This document shows positions 16,854 to 25,760 of a stretch of DNA of 64,000 nt, piece by piece. Positions within the stretch are counted from its first letter, which is position 1. Every line of letters starts with the position of its first letter. Source of the DNA: Solitalea longa (lineage in GTDB: Bacteria > Bacteroidota > Bacteroidia > Sphingobacteriales > Sphingobacteriaceae); contig NZ_PQVF01000002.1 of assembly GCF_002920915.1 (NCBI RefSeq), forward strand, positions 186,375-250,374. Reading direction: 5' to 3'. Made by a program: the position numbers and the translations under genes. The notes beneath the pieces are model-generated. The model saw only the letters and a program-made list of their open reading frames with translations. It was not told the origin of the DNA and did no database searches.

Positions 16854-18866
16854 ATGAATTCCTTTGATTCTATCTTAAACGGAAACTTTTCACAGGCCTT
16901 AGGCTGGACCCTTATCCATTCAATCTGGCAAATTGCTATTATAAGCTTAATACTTGCCGCGTTGATGGTTGTTTTAAGAGATAAAAGCGCCCGCTTACGT
17001 TACAATGTGGCCATCGGTTCACTTGGAGCCGTTTTGGCAATCTCTATATTTACTTTTTTGAGTGTATGGACCAGCACACCTGCAACTTCGCAAAGTATCA
17101 ATTTCAACCAACTTAGCTACAGTCAGTTGTTTTTTGAGGCTAACACCCAAAGCAACTTCGTTTCAAACTGGTGGAATTTACTAGGTTCATTTATTCAACA
17201 AAACTTAAACCTGATCTTAATTGCCTGGACAATTGGGGTAGCAATCCTTTCTGTTCGACTGATCGGTGGAGTGTCTTATATATTCCGTTTAAGAAATCGG
17301 CATTTAAAACCCGTTACTGAACAGTGGCAAAACAAGCTTAAAAAACTTGAAGACCGATTTGAAATAAAACGTAAAGTGGCGTTGTTTGAATCGGCGCTGG
17401 TGCAAATCCCAACCGTTGTTGGATATCTGAAACCTTACATTTTAGTCCCTCTAGGTACTTTTGCAGCTTTACCTGCTAATCAGATTGAAGCCATATTAGC
17501 GCATGAATTAGCACATATTAAACGTAACGATTACCTGATCAACATCTTACAAACCATTGTCGAAATCATTTATTTCTTCCACCCTGGAATTTGGTGGATC
17601 AGTAATACGATCAGAAAAGAACGCGAATTATGCTGTGATGATTTAGCCGTATCCTCAGGATGCGATGCCATCTCACTTGCCCGCGCATTATCAAATATTG
17701 AAGAATTTTTCAGCACTCAACCAAAAACAACATTAGCTATGGCACTTAACGGAAAGGGATCGTTATTAAATCGGATCAAGCGTTTAATTGGTCACCAGGA
17801 ACAAAGCACAACAACTCTTAACAGTTTCTCTGGAACAGCGATTATACTTATTGCTGCAATTATCACTTTTACAATGAATAGCACCAATGTGTTTTCATCA
17901 GAGAAAAAAGATAAAAAGCCAATTGAGAAAACTCTTAACACTGAAAAAACACCTGTTCAGGCGGTCTCATTAACTAATATTTCTTCGGGTAAGTTTGTGA
18001 ATTTGGACAGTATCAAGATCAATAATAATGTAAGTATTGATGATAAAGACGCCGTGGTAATTATTAAAAACGATAAAGGAGAGGTAAAAGAAATTAAGGT
18101 GAATGGCAAAGCTATTCCTAAAGAAAACTGGAATCAAAAAGAGCTACAAATGGCAATTAGCCAGCGAATGGGTACTCAGGTAGCGCCTATTCCACCTCCT
18201 CCACCTGTTGGAGCTGCTTCTCCTATAGGTGCCGTTCCTCCAGTTCCGCCTACTCCACCAGTTCCAGGATCTAGCGCATTGCCTCCTATTCCTCCAGTAC
18301 CTGCACTACCTCCCATGAGTTTTAATTTCCCTGGGTTTAATTTCAACCTAGACATGAGTGATTACAAGGAAAACATGACTCCTGCCGAACGTAAAGCCTT
18401 TGAGAAGAAAATGAAAAAGTTTGAAAAGGATATGGAGGCCTGGGGTAAAGAATACGAGAAGAACTTTGGAAAAGACTGGGAACAAAAAATGGAGAAAGAA
18501 TGGGAGCCTCAATTAAAGCAATGGGAAATGAGCATGGATGAATGGTCAAAACAAGCGGCTCCTCAACTGGAAGCTATGGCTGCCAATATGGCGAATATGA
18601 ATCCAGAGGTAAACATGAACTTTCCTGCTCACAGTTTCAATTTTGACATGAACAATAACTTTTCATTGTCATTGGAGCAGGCATTGGTGGCTGATGGATT
18701 GATCAAGAAAGATGAAAGTTATAGTTTCATGATTTCAGGCAGAAATAAAGAGTTAATTATAAACGGCAAAAAACAATCGCCCGAAGTATTTGAGAAATAT
18801 GATAAACTGGTAAGAAAATCATCTGGAGCCAAAGGCGAGGACTACACCTTTAGCATTTCGAAGTAA
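16854..18866 (+). CDS. BlaR1-like M56 membrane metallopeptidase
   Basis: Membrane sensor-peptidase of 670 residues. Helices lie near 18-40, 55-72, 118-140 and about 320-340. The zinc-peptidase motif HELAH is at 217-221 (AHELAHIKRNDYL), with a downstream Glu in RKERELCCDDLAV. Beyond the last helix is an extracytoplasmic region that is not a penicillin-binding sensor domain. It holds a VKEIKVNGKAIPKE-like beta segment, a Pro-rich stretch (about 443-490) and a highly charged, Met/Trp/Lys/Glu-rich stretch (about 505-580). It forms an operon with the repressor gene. Loss of the penicillin-binding domain is common in Bacteroidota M56 proteins; the signal sensed here is unknown. Confidence 0.9.
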   Translation: MNSFDSILNGNFSQALGWTLIHSIWQIAIISLILAALMVVLRDKSARLRYNVAIGSLGAVLAISIFTFLSVWTSTPATSQSINFNQLSYSQLFFEANTQSNFVSNWWNLLGSFIQQNLNLILIAWTIGVAILSVRLIGGVSYIFRLRNRHLKPVTEQWQNKLKKLEDRFEIKRKVALFESALVQIPTVVGYLKPYILVPLGTFAALPANQIEAILAHELAHIKRNDYLINILQTIVEIIYFFHPGIWWISNTIRKERELCCDDLAVSSGCDAISLARALSNIEEFFSTQPKTTLAMALNGKGSLLNRIKRLIGHQEQSTTTLNSFSGTAIILIAAIITFTMNSTNVFSSEKKDKKPIEKTLNTEKTPVQAVSLTNISSGKFVNLDSIKINNNVSIDDKDAVVIIKNDKGEVKEIKVNGKAIPKENWNQKELQMAISQRMGTQVAPIPPPPPVGAASPIGAVPPVPPTPPVPGSSALPPIPPVPALPPMSFNFPGFNFNLDMSDYKENMTPAERKAFEKKMKKFEKDMEAWGKEYEKNFGKDWEQKMEKEWEPQLKQWEMSMDEWSKQAAPQLEAMAANMANMNPEVNMNFPAHSFNFDMNNNFSLSLEQALVADGLIKKDESYSFMISGRNKELIINGKKQSPEVFEKYDKLVRKSSGAKGEDYTFSISK

Positions 18867-18891
18867 TTCTCTTTTGTAGATTCATATTAAT

Positions 18892-18930
18892 AAAAATGCC
18901 TGTCTGGTTAAAACCGACAGGCATTTTTTA
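18892..18930 (+). terminator. Terminator after the blaR1-like gene
   Basis: AAAAATGCCTGTC (18892-18904) pairs with GACAGGCATTTTT (18916-18928); GGTT/AACC extend the stem inside the loop and a T-run follows. Confidence 0.88.
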
Positions 18931-18941
18931 TGTAAAGTAAT

Positions 18942-18963
18942 AGCCTTCGACTACGCTCAGGCT
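18942..18963. repeat. Short palindromic intergenic repeat (AGCCT...AGGCT)
   Basis: A 22-bp sequence begins AGCCTTCGAC and ends CTCAGGCT, with AGCCT/AGGCT arms. Sequences of this kind are familiar as dispersed intergenic repeats in Bacteroidota genomes; only one copy is seen in this window. Confidence 0.45.
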
Positions 18964-18982
18964 AGCTTAAAAGGTCATTTAA

Positions 18983-20461
18983 CTATCCTAACAAATTCTT
19001 CCAGCTCACCATTTTACCGATAATGCTCTCCAACTGATCAATAGCTACACGCTCCTGCTCCATTGAATCGCGGTGGCGGATAGTTACGGTGTTATCTTCT
19101 AACGATTGATAGTCAACGGTGATACAGAAAGGTGTTCCAATAGCATCCTGACGACGATAACGTTTTCCAATTGCGTCTTTCTCATCATATTGCATATTGA
19201 AATCCAGCTTCATCTTATCCATGATCTCACGCGCTTTTTCAGGTAATCCGTCCTTTTTGGTTAACGGAAGTACCGCAGCTTTAACAGGAGCCAATGCCGG
19301 GTGGAATTTCAATACCACGCGAGAATCTTGTTTATCGCCTTCACTCAAATCCTGCTCTTCATACGCATTGCACATGGTTAACAAGAACATACGATCTAAA
19401 CCGATAGAAGTTTCAATAACATATGGCACATAGTTTCCGTAAGGTTTGCCTTCTGCATTTAGCTCAGGATCGAAATATTGCATTTTCTTTCTTGAATATT
19501 CCTGGTGCTGGCTTAAGTCAAAATCAGTACGAGAGTGAATACCTTCAACTTCTTTAAAGCCAAATGGGAATTCAAACTCAATATCTACAGCAGCATTTGC
19601 ATAATGCGCTAGTTTAGTATGATCGTGGTAACGGTATTTCGCAGGATCTGTACCTAAAGCCTTGTGCCATTTTAAGCGAGCTTCTTTCCAGTAGGCATAC
19701 CATTCCATTTCGGTACCCGGACGAACAAAGAACTGCATTTCCATTTGTTCGAACTCACGCATACGCATAATAAACTGGCGGGCAATTACTTCGTTACGGA
19801 ATGCCTTACCAATTTGCGCAATACCGAAAGGAATCTTCATTCTTCCTGTTTTTTGAACATTCAAGAAGTTTACGAAGATACCCTGAGCCGTTTCAGGACG
19901 TAAATAAACTACATCTGCCTCGTCAGCCATTGCTCCAAATTGCGTGTTAAACATCAGGTTAAACTGACGAACATCGGTCCAGTTGCGGGTGCCGGAAACA
20001 GGACATGCAATCTCGTGCTCAATGATCAATTCTTTTAAGCCAGGCAAATTCTCAGCTTTCAGGTATTCATCCATTTTAGCCTGAAGTTCTTCAGCCTTTT
20101 GGGTTTTACCGTCTTTCTCATACTTGGCAATTTTATCTTCTAACAAGTTATCGGCACGATAACGTTTTTTAGAGTCTTTATTATCGATCATCGGATCGCT
20201 AAAGCCATCAACGTGACCTGAAGCTTTCCAGATTTTCGGATGCATAAAAATTGCCGAATCAATCCCGACAATATTCTCATGCATTTGAACCATGGCTTTC
20301 CACCAATAGGTTTTAATATTATTTTTTAGTTCAGCACCTAACTGCCCGTAGTCGTAAACAGCGCTTAAACCGTCATAAATTTCGCTCGAAGGGAAAACAA
20401 AACCGTACTCTTTTGAGTGTGAGGTAACATTTTTAAATAGTTCGTCGTTGTTTTTACTCAT
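18983..20461 (-). CDS. glyS: Glycine--tRNA ligase (dimeric type)
   Basis: Class II synthetase, alpha2 (eukaryote/archaea-like) form, that charges tRNA-Gly. From the ATG at 20461 the product has 492 residues beginning MSKNNDELFKNVTSHSKEYG. Visible core motifs are YDYGQLGAELKNNIK, RPETAQGIFVNF (motif 2 region), FAQIGKAFRNE-like FGIAQIGKAFRNEV and the anticodon-binding C-terminal domain. An upstream in-frame ATG at 20491 would begin upstream of the -7 box and is rejected. With the box at 20469-20476 the mRNA would be nearly leaderless. Confidence 0.97.
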   Translation of the reverse strand: MSKNNDELFKNVTSHSKEYGFVFPSSEIYDGLSAVYDYGQLGAELKNNIKTYWWKAMVQMHENIVGIDSAIFMHPKIWKASGHVDGFSDPMIDNKDSKKRYRADNLLEDKIAKYEKDGKTQKAEELQAKMDEYLKAENLPGLKELIIEHEIACPVSGTRNWTDVRQFNLMFNTQFGAMADEADVVYLRPETAQGIFVNFLNVQKTGRMKIPFGIAQIGKAFRNEVIARQFIMRMREFEQMEMQFFVRPGTEMEWYAYWKEARLKWHKALGTDPAKYRYHDHTKLAHYANAAVDIEFEFPFGFKEVEGIHSRTDFDLSQHQEYSRKKMQYFDPELNAEGKPYGNYVPYVIETSIGLDRMFLLTMCNAYEEQDLSEGDKQDSRVVLKFHPALAPVKAAVLPLTKKDGLPEKAREIMDKMKLDFNMQYDEKDAIGKRYRRQDAIGTPFCITVDYQSLEDNTVTIRHRDSMEQERVAIDQLESIIGKMVSWKNLLG

Positions 20462-20468
20462 AGTGGCG

Positions 20469-20476
20469 CAAATATA
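20469..20476 (-). promoter_or_regulatory. -7 box of the glyS promoter
   Basis: The minus strand reads TATATTTG followed by CGCCACT and then the ATG. A T-run lies about 20 nt upstream as a weak -33 element. Transcription should start within a few bases of the start codon. Confidence 0.6.
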
Positions 20477-20573
20477 TTTTTTATCAGCCAAAAAAACACG
20501 GTTTGTACGGCATTAATTTGAAACTAACAGCTTTATCTTTTAGTAAATTTGTCAGACATCACCTTAATGAACC

Positions 20574-20835
20574 ATGCCTGAAATAAGCAGATTTTATGGA
20601 ATAATCATTAGAATGTTTTTTGATGATCATAACCCGCCACTCTTTCATGTAATCTATAACGAATACAGAGCAGAGTATGAAATAAAAACATTAACTCCTT
20701 TGGTAGGTTCTTTTACCCAAACGGGCACATCAGCTTGTTACTGAATGGGCAACAATTCATCAAAAAGAATTATTATTAAATTGGAATAACTTGCAAAATG
20801 AAATACCTGCTAATAAAATAGCTCCTTTAGATTAA
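20574..20835 (+). pseudogene. DUF4160 gene with a single-base frameshift
   Basis: The first frame (20574-20744) encodes MPEISRFYGIIIRMFFDDHN and PPLFHVIYNEY, the DUF4160 N-terminus, then stops after 56 codons. From 20716 the +1 frame encodes PKRAHQLVTEWATIHQKELL and LNWNNL, the expected DUF4160 C-terminus, and stops at 20835. Removing one T from the TTTT run at 20711-20714 joins the halves as GSLPKRAHQ. DUF2442 starts 4 nt after the end, and the two domains commonly form a pair with suspected toxin-antitoxin character. The base could be a real mutation, a sequencing error or a site of slippage. Confidence 0.85.
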
Positions 20836-20839
20836 AGTT

Positions 20840-21142
20840 ATGTACAAAACAGCAGTGATAACGGAACTTAACGTTTTGGATAATTTCCATATAAAACTAA
20901 AATTTGATGATGGATTTATCCGAATTGTTGATTTTAATCCATGGCTAAATAAAGGTCCAATGACCAAACCTCTATCAAATCCGGAGTATTTTAAGCAAGT
21001 AAAAATTATAGATAGAGGACATGGAATTGAATGGCCAAACGGTTACGATTTTTGCCCTGATTATTTGCGTCATTTGGACAAGTATCAAGCAGAAAGCGGC
21101 TCGAACAATCAAGTTGCCGAACCGCCCGAAGAGTATCATTAG
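20840..21142 (+). CDS. DUF2442 domain protein
   Basis: Small 100-residue protein. The fold signature is clear: LKFDDGFIRIVDFNPWLNKG, a middle NPEYFKQVKI, then IEWPNGYDFCPDYLR near residues 72-87, followed by a polar tail (QAESGSNNQVAEPPEEYH). DUF2442 proteins are usually paired with DUF4160 proteins, here the broken gene 4 nt upstream. The function is not established; a role as the antitoxin-like partner is suggested in the literature but unproven. Confidence 0.85.
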   Translation: MYKTAVITELNVLDNFHIKLKFDDGFIRIVDFNPWLNKGPMTKPLSNPEYFKQVKIIDRGHGIEWPNGYDFCPDYLRHLDKYQAESGSNNQVAEPPEEYH

Positions 21143-21156
21143 CCAAATACAAACTT

Positions 21157-22053
21157 CTAAAAATATTCTTCGATATAAGTACTGAGGAAATTATTGAAAG
21201 CTATCATCGTTTTTTGACTTTGGGATCCTTTATCCGACATTTTAAAATCCCCCGCTATACTTCCTACTCCTAACATTTTTGTCTTTAAATGATTTAGTAA
21301 CGGGTCACTGACCTCACCATCGGGAAAGGAGTAACCTATTGACATTTTTGGAACTCCCAATAAGACCAATTTTAAGTCCGCATTAAATTTACTAAAAGTG
21401 CTTAATAGAGCAGTGTAATCGAGTGTATCTGTGTCATATTTAAACATTGAAATCATAAAGGAAGAATCAGGAACAGCAAAAATAAAGTCCTTAAGTTTCA
21501 ATTTAGTCTTGTTTCCGGATAGATCATTATTCAAGATCACCTTTTTTACTAATCCCGAATATGCGTCCGCTGTAATTACCTCATCCTCCATTGCCATAAT
21601 GCCTAATTGGTGAAAAGCCATTTTAGTATATTCGGGTAATTCTAAAACAGTACAGTAATCAAAAGAAAAATAAGATTTATTCACTGATGCTTTTCTGAAA
21701 TATATATCATCGATTTCCACTAACTCACTGTCAATTTTCGCATCCCAAACCAATGGCAAATTCCTAGGAACATTCGTGAGTATTAATTTTCGCTTTTTGA
21801 TATGAGAGATGTATTGAATTTCACTTCTTTTAATATCATAAAAAGTGTCATAAACTTTTTTGACATTAGGATCCATCACAATCGTTCTGACCGAATCATT
21901 ATGATAGTAGCAATTTACCCTTAGCGTTTTTTTAGAATTGGAGTTAACTTCATAAGCGAAAAAAGCGTCCCTTTTTAATGTTTGTCCATGTACAGAAATT
22001 AGGCTTGAGTTTAATAATATCAGAATAAAGATGTTTAAGATTTTAGGGTTCAT
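21157..22053 (-). CDS. Secreted protein of unknown function
   Basis: I do not recognise this 298-residue protein. From the chosen start (MNPKILNIFILILLNSSLIS) it has a signal peptide ending near VHGQ; an in-frame ATG five codons upstream is possible. The body is beta-rich with polar segments (KKTLRVNCYYHNDSVRTIVM, LPLVWDAKIDSELVEI, YSGLVKKVILNNDLSGNKTK), similar in texture to GLPGLI/DUF4412-type Bacteroidota secreted proteins. It has no catalytic motif. It is convergent with DUF2442 and stands alone. Confidence 0.7.
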   Translation of the reverse strand: MNPKILNIFILILLNSSLISVHGQTLKRDAFFAYEVNSNSKKTLRVNCYYHNDSVRTIVMDPNVKKVYDTFYDIKRSEIQYISHIKKRKLILTNVPRNLPLVWDAKIDSELVEIDDIYFRKASVNKSYFSFDYCTVLELPEYTKMAFHQLGIMAMEDEVITADAYSGLVKKVILNNDLSGNKTKLKLKDFIFAVPDSSFMISMFKYDTDTLDYTALLSTFSKFNADLKLVLLGVPKMSIGYSFPDGEVSDPLLNHLKTKMLGVGSIAGDFKMSDKGSQSQKTMIAFNNFLSTYIEEYF

Positions 22054-22199
22054 TAAAATAGCTAGCATATTACTGCAAACATAAAATTTTTAGCACAAAT
22101 TTATTTCAACATTTAAGCACGTAAAATATTTATACTATATGGAGCCTTTTATTACTTTCGCAGGTGATTTTTGATAATTGATTTATAGAGGCTTATTCT

Positions 22200-22230
22200 A
22201 TCCTTCAATCATTCAATCATTCAGTCATTA
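22200..22230. repeat. ATTCAATC-type short tandem repeat upstream of gldA
   Basis: The bases just before gldA read as three imperfect copies of a CAATCATT/CAGTCATT word. A related ATTC/GAAT-rich sequence lies between mreB and mreC, consistent with a dispersed simple repeat. Confidence 0.4.
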
Positions 22231-22239
22231 CAAGAAAGC

Positions 22240-23139
22240 ATGTCGGTAATAGTAGAACAATTAACCAAACAATACCAACACCAAACGGCCGTAAACAGCA
22301 TTTCATTTGAAGCTCATCCCGGCCGTATTATGGGTTTTTTGGGGCCTAATGGCGCCGGAAAGTCCACCACGATGAAAATGCTTACCGGCTTTATTCCACC
22401 TTCCTCAGGGAAAGCGAGCGTTTGCGGTTTCGATATTGTTGAGCAATCATTAGAAGTTCGCAAGCATATTGGATACCTTCCTGAGCACAACCCGTTGTAT
22501 TTAGAGATGTATGTAAAAGAATCACTGGCTTTTACTGCAGCGATGCATAAGTTAAAAAACCCGACTAAACGCATTGCCGAGGTAATTGAAATGGTAGGTT
22601 TGAACGTGGAGCAGCATAAAAAGATCGGTCAGCTATCAAAAGGATACCGTCAACGTGTGGGATTGGCACAAGCAATCATTCATGATCCTCAGGTGTTGAT
22701 TTTGGACGAACCGACCACAGGTCTCGATCCGAATCAGTTAGCTGAAATCAGAGGATTGATAAAAAACATTGGGAAAGAGAAGACCGTTATTTTCTCTACC
22801 CACATTATGCAGGAAGTTGAAGCCATTTGCGACCAGGTGGTGATCATCAATAAAGGGCTTATTGTTGCCAACGACAATACCTCTAATTTGAAGAACCTGC
22901 TTTCAGGAGGATTTACTTTTTATGTTGAATTTGACAATTCCGTTTCGGAAGAACAGTTAATGACTATTGAAAGCGTAAATGCTGTTCAGCAGGTAAATAA
23001 TCATGAATGGAAACTAAGCAGTACTGCCGATATCAGAAAACAGGTTTTTGACTTTGCCAAATCGAATGACCTTGCTCTTCTGAGCTCTAAGCAGGAAGAA
23101 AGTTCATTGGAAGATATTTTTAGAAACTTAACGCAATAA
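22240..23139 (+). CDS. gldA: Gliding motility ABC transporter ATP-binding protein GldA
   Basis: ATPase of the GldAFG ABC transporter, 299 residues, cytoplasmic face of the inner membrane. Walker A GPNGAGKST is near residue 35, the signature LSKGYRQRVG near 134, and Walker B VLILDEPTTGLDP near 153. The C-terminal domain (from about 215) is typical of the family. Downstream gldF and gldG encode the membrane and auxiliary parts. The system is needed for gliding in some flavobacteria, but the genes are also common in non-gliding Bacteroidota, so gliding is not proven here. Confidence 0.92.
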   Translation: MSVIVEQLTKQYQHQTAVNSISFEAHPGRIMGFLGPNGAGKSTTMKMLTGFIPPSSGKASVCGFDIVEQSLEVRKHIGYLPEHNPLYLEMYVKESLAFTAAMHKLKNPTKRIAEVIEMVGLNVEQHKKIGQLSKGYRQRVGLAQAIIHDPQVLILDEPTTGLDPNQLAEIRGLIKNIGKEKTVIFSTHIMQEVEAICDQVVIINKGLIVANDNTSNLKNLLSGGFTFYVEFDNSVSEEQLMTIESVNAVQQVNNHEWKLSSTADIRKQVFDFAKSNDLALLSSKQEESSLEDIFRNLTQ

Positions 23140-23147
23140 TACTTTTT

Positions 23148-23190
23148 GACTCTGCGCCCCCGCGGTTAATTTCACCGCAGAGACGCAAAG
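23148..23190. repeat. Solo ACCGCAGAG-type hairpin between gldA and gldF
   Basis: CTCTGCG (23151-23157) and CGCGGTTAA read one way, then ACCGCAGAGACGCAAAG reads the other, forming a hairpin (GCGGT/ACCGC and CTCTGCG/CGCAGAG). The words AACCGC, GCAGAG and CGCAAAG are the same as those in the inverted repeats around the GxxExxY gene at 46581-47033. Confidence 0.65.
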
Positions 23191-23211
23191 ATGCAAAGCT
23201 GAAAACAACAC

Positions 23212-23940
23212 ATGTATACGATACTTAAAAAAGAAATTTCAGGATTTTTAAGCTCAATGGTTGCGTATGTAACCATTATCTTTTTCCTGGTTATTACCGG
23301 TTTGTTTTTATGGGTATTCCCTGATTCAAGCATTTTAGATTACGGCTATGCCGGTCTCGACAGCCTGTTTTACATCGCCCCTTATGTATTCATGTTCCTT
23401 ATTCCGGCTATTACCATGCGCTCTTTTGCCGAAGAAAAGAAAGAAGGAACCTTTGAATTACTTTCTACAAGTCCGATAACTGATTGGCAGATCATTTTAG
23501 GAAAATTTGGCGCAGGTCTTTTACTGGTTGTTTTTGCCCTTATTCCCACTATTGTTTATTACTATTCGGTTTATGAATTAGGTGCAACTCCCGGCAATCT
23601 CGACTCAGGAGCGGTAACTGGTTCTTATATCGGCCTTTTATTACTTGGAGCTGCATTTACAGCCATAGGCATTTTCAGTTCATCTATCACCAACAATCAA
23701 ATTGTAGCTTTTATTATTGCGGTATTCTTATGCTTTATCGCATTTAATGGTTTCGAATCTATAAGCTCAATTGCTTCTTTAGGAACGCTTTCATCTGCGT
23801 TGATCAACCTGGGCATCAATGCTCATTATCAATCAGTGAGTCGCGGAGTGTTGGATACTCGTGACCTGATCTATTTCCTAAGCTTTGCCGCTGTTTTTCT
23901 GGCTGCAACAAAAACGGTTTTATCCGCACGAAAATGGTAA
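23212..23940 (+). CDS. gldF: Gliding motility ABC transporter permease GldF
   Basis: ABC-2 type permease of 242 residues with six hydrophobic helices. It starts MYTILKKEISGFLSSMVAYV. The loop FAEEKKEGTFELLSTSPITD (near 73-92) is the hallmark of GldF and related ABC-2 permeases. It lies 72 nt after gldA, with an intergenic repeat between them, and 48 nt before gldG. It forms the membrane channel with GldA and GldG; the substrate is unknown. Confidence 0.92.
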   Translation: MYTILKKEISGFLSSMVAYVTIIFFLVITGLFLWVFPDSSILDYGYAGLDSLFYIAPYVFMFLIPAITMRSFAEEKKEGTFELLSTSPITDWQIILGKFGAGLLLVVFALIPTIVYYYSVYELGATPGNLDSGAVTGSYIGLLLLGAAFTAIGIFSSSITNNQIVAFIIAVFLCFIAFNGFESISSIASLGTLSSALINLGINAHYQSVSRGVLDTRDLIYFLSFAAVFLAATKTVLSARKW

Positions 23941-23988
23941 TTCCATCGTGATCCTGGATGAAAAGTTTTAATACATGAAATTGACTCA

Positions 23989-25677
23989 ATGAAAAATACC
24001 AAACAAAAAAATATATTTCAGCTTATCGGTTTTATCGCTGCTATTGTAGCCTTGAACGTTATAGCTTCCACGTATTTTACCCGCATAGATTTTACGAAAG
24101 AGAAACGCTATACTCTTTCTGGAACAACAAAAGGAATACTCCAGAACTTACAAAACGAAGTAGTTGTTAACGTTTATCTCGATGGAGAACTTCCGGCAAA
24201 CTTTAAGCGCTTAAAAAAGTCGACGCAGGAAATGCTGGATGAGTTTAAAGCCTATTCGAACGGTAAACTTTACTTCAACTTTATTGATCCACTGGCATCA
24301 ACCAATGTTGAAAAGCAAAATGCGATGATCGATTCATTGGCAAAATCAGGTTTACAGCCAACCAACCTAATGATGAAAACCGATAAAGGGAACACACAAA
24401 AGATCATCATTCCTGGCGCTTTGGTTTATTATGAAGGCCGACAATTGCCACTTAATTTATTACAAAATAGCAGCAGAGCCGGTGCCGGAACCCAGGAAGA
24501 AGCCATTAACGCTTCTATTGAAAACATTGAATACTCATTGGCATCTTCAATTAAGAAGTTATCCGAGAAGAATAAAGCCTTAATAGGGTTTACTATTGGT
24601 CATAATGAATTGGACGACCAACATCTTTCGGATATAGGCAGAAGTTTAGCCGAATCGTACCAGCTAAGACGGGTTGATTTAAACACGGTTAAACTGGCTG
24701 ATCTTTTCAAGTTTAAAACGCTTGTAATTGCAAAACCAACTCAACCATTTGCCGAGCCTGAAAAATATAAACTCGATCAGTTTTTAATGAACGGCGGTCG
24801 TTTATTCCTTTTGATTGACCAGGTTAATGCAGAAACTGATAGCATTAGAACAAGAGGAATGTCTCTTGCAACTCCGTTAAACTTAAACCTCGACGATCAG
24901 TTATTCCGTTACGGAGCCCGGGTAAATTATGATTTGGTTGAAGACGTGTATTGTGCGCGTATCCCGGTTATTTTAGGCGAAGGCAATCAGTCCCAGCAAG
25001 AACTTTTGCCTTGGGTGTATTATCCAATGTTGATCTCCACTTCAAGCCACCCAATTGTTCGCAACTTAGATGCTGTACGTTGTCAGTTTATTAATTCGAT
25101 AGATACGATTGGCAATAAGAACATTCATAAAACAGTTTTATTGACCACTTCGCCATATACACGCAAAGCTAAAGTTCCAGCTATGTTGTCGCTGGCAAGT
25201 GTGCAGGACGAACCTGATCCGAAAGATTATACTGGAGGACCGCAAGCTGCCGCAGTGTTATTGGAAGGGAAATTCAACTCGATATTTAACAACCGAACAA
25301 TTGAGGGCGCAGACTTAAGCACTCCATTCAAAGCTGAAAATAAAGAGAGTAAGATCATTCTTATAGCTGACGGCGATGTGATCAGAAACGACGTTTCGGC
25401 TTTAGACAAGCAGATCTTTCCCTTAGGATTCGACAAATACACCAACCAAACCTTTGCTAACAAAGTGTTTGTAGAAAACAGCATCGACTATTTAAGTGAT
25501 GATTCGGGATTGTTAACTCTTCGAACTAAAGAAATTAAAATCCGCTTGCTGGATAAAGAAAAGATCAGAGCTCAACGTTTGCAATGGCAGTTAATTAACA
25601 CGATTGCTCCGGTAGCCTTGGTATTGTTGTTTGCTATAGGCCATTCGTATTATCGAAGAAGAAAGTACTCAGCCTAA
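23989..25677 (+). CDS. gldG: Gliding motility-associated ABC transporter substrate-binding-like protein GldG
   Basis: A 562-residue protein with one N-terminal membrane helix (FQLIGFIAAIVALNVIASTY, near 10-30), a large extracytoplasmic GldG/ABC_transp_aux domain, and a C-terminal helix (LINTIAPVALVLLFAIGHSY) ending in basic residues. Motifs include YTLSGTTKGILQNLQNEVVV and VVNVYLDGELPANFKRLKKS near the start, and LILIADGD-like IILIADGDVIRNDV near 455. It completes the gldA-gldF-gldG operon, which is closed by a strong terminator at 25717-25746. Confidence 0.92.
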   Translation: MKNTKQKNIFQLIGFIAAIVALNVIASTYFTRIDFTKEKRYTLSGTTKGILQNLQNEVVVNVYLDGELPANFKRLKKSTQEMLDEFKAYSNGKLYFNFIDPLASTNVEKQNAMIDSLAKSGLQPTNLMMKTDKGNTQKIIIPGALVYYEGRQLPLNLLQNSSRAGAGTQEEAINASIENIEYSLASSIKKLSEKNKALIGFTIGHNELDDQHLSDIGRSLAESYQLRRVDLNTVKLADLFKFKTLVIAKPTQPFAEPEKYKLDQFLMNGGRLFLLIDQVNAETDSIRTRGMSLATPLNLNLDDQLFRYGARVNYDLVEDVYCARIPVILGEGNQSQQELLPWVYYPMLISTSSHPIVRNLDAVRCQFINSIDTIGNKNIHKTVLLTTSPYTRKAKVPAMLSLASVQDEPDPKDYTGGPQAAAVLLEGKFNSIFNNRTIEGADLSTPFKAENKESKIILIADGDVIRNDVSALDKQIFPLGFDKYTNQTFANKVFVENSIDYLSDDSGLLTLRTKEIKIRLLDKEKIRAQRLQWQLINTIAPVALVLLFAIGHSYYRRRKYSA

Positions 25678-25716
25678 GAAATAAGAAAAATAGTTGCACA
25701 AACTCCATGTGGCGAA

Positions 25717-25746
25717 AAAAAAGCTCCCTATTTTGGGAGCTTTTTT
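25717..25746. terminator. Bidirectional terminator between gldG and the FAS1 gene
   Basis: AAAAGCTCCC (25719-25728) pairs with GGGAGCTTTT (25735-25744), loop 6 nt, with an A-run before and a T-run after. It serves both convergent genes. Confidence 0.93.
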
Positions 25747-25760
25747 ATTTGGAAGAAACT

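Noticed and set aside
20462-20491. Upstream start for glyS
   Set aside because: It would lie upstream of the TATATTTG box, and the added residues are not part of the family.
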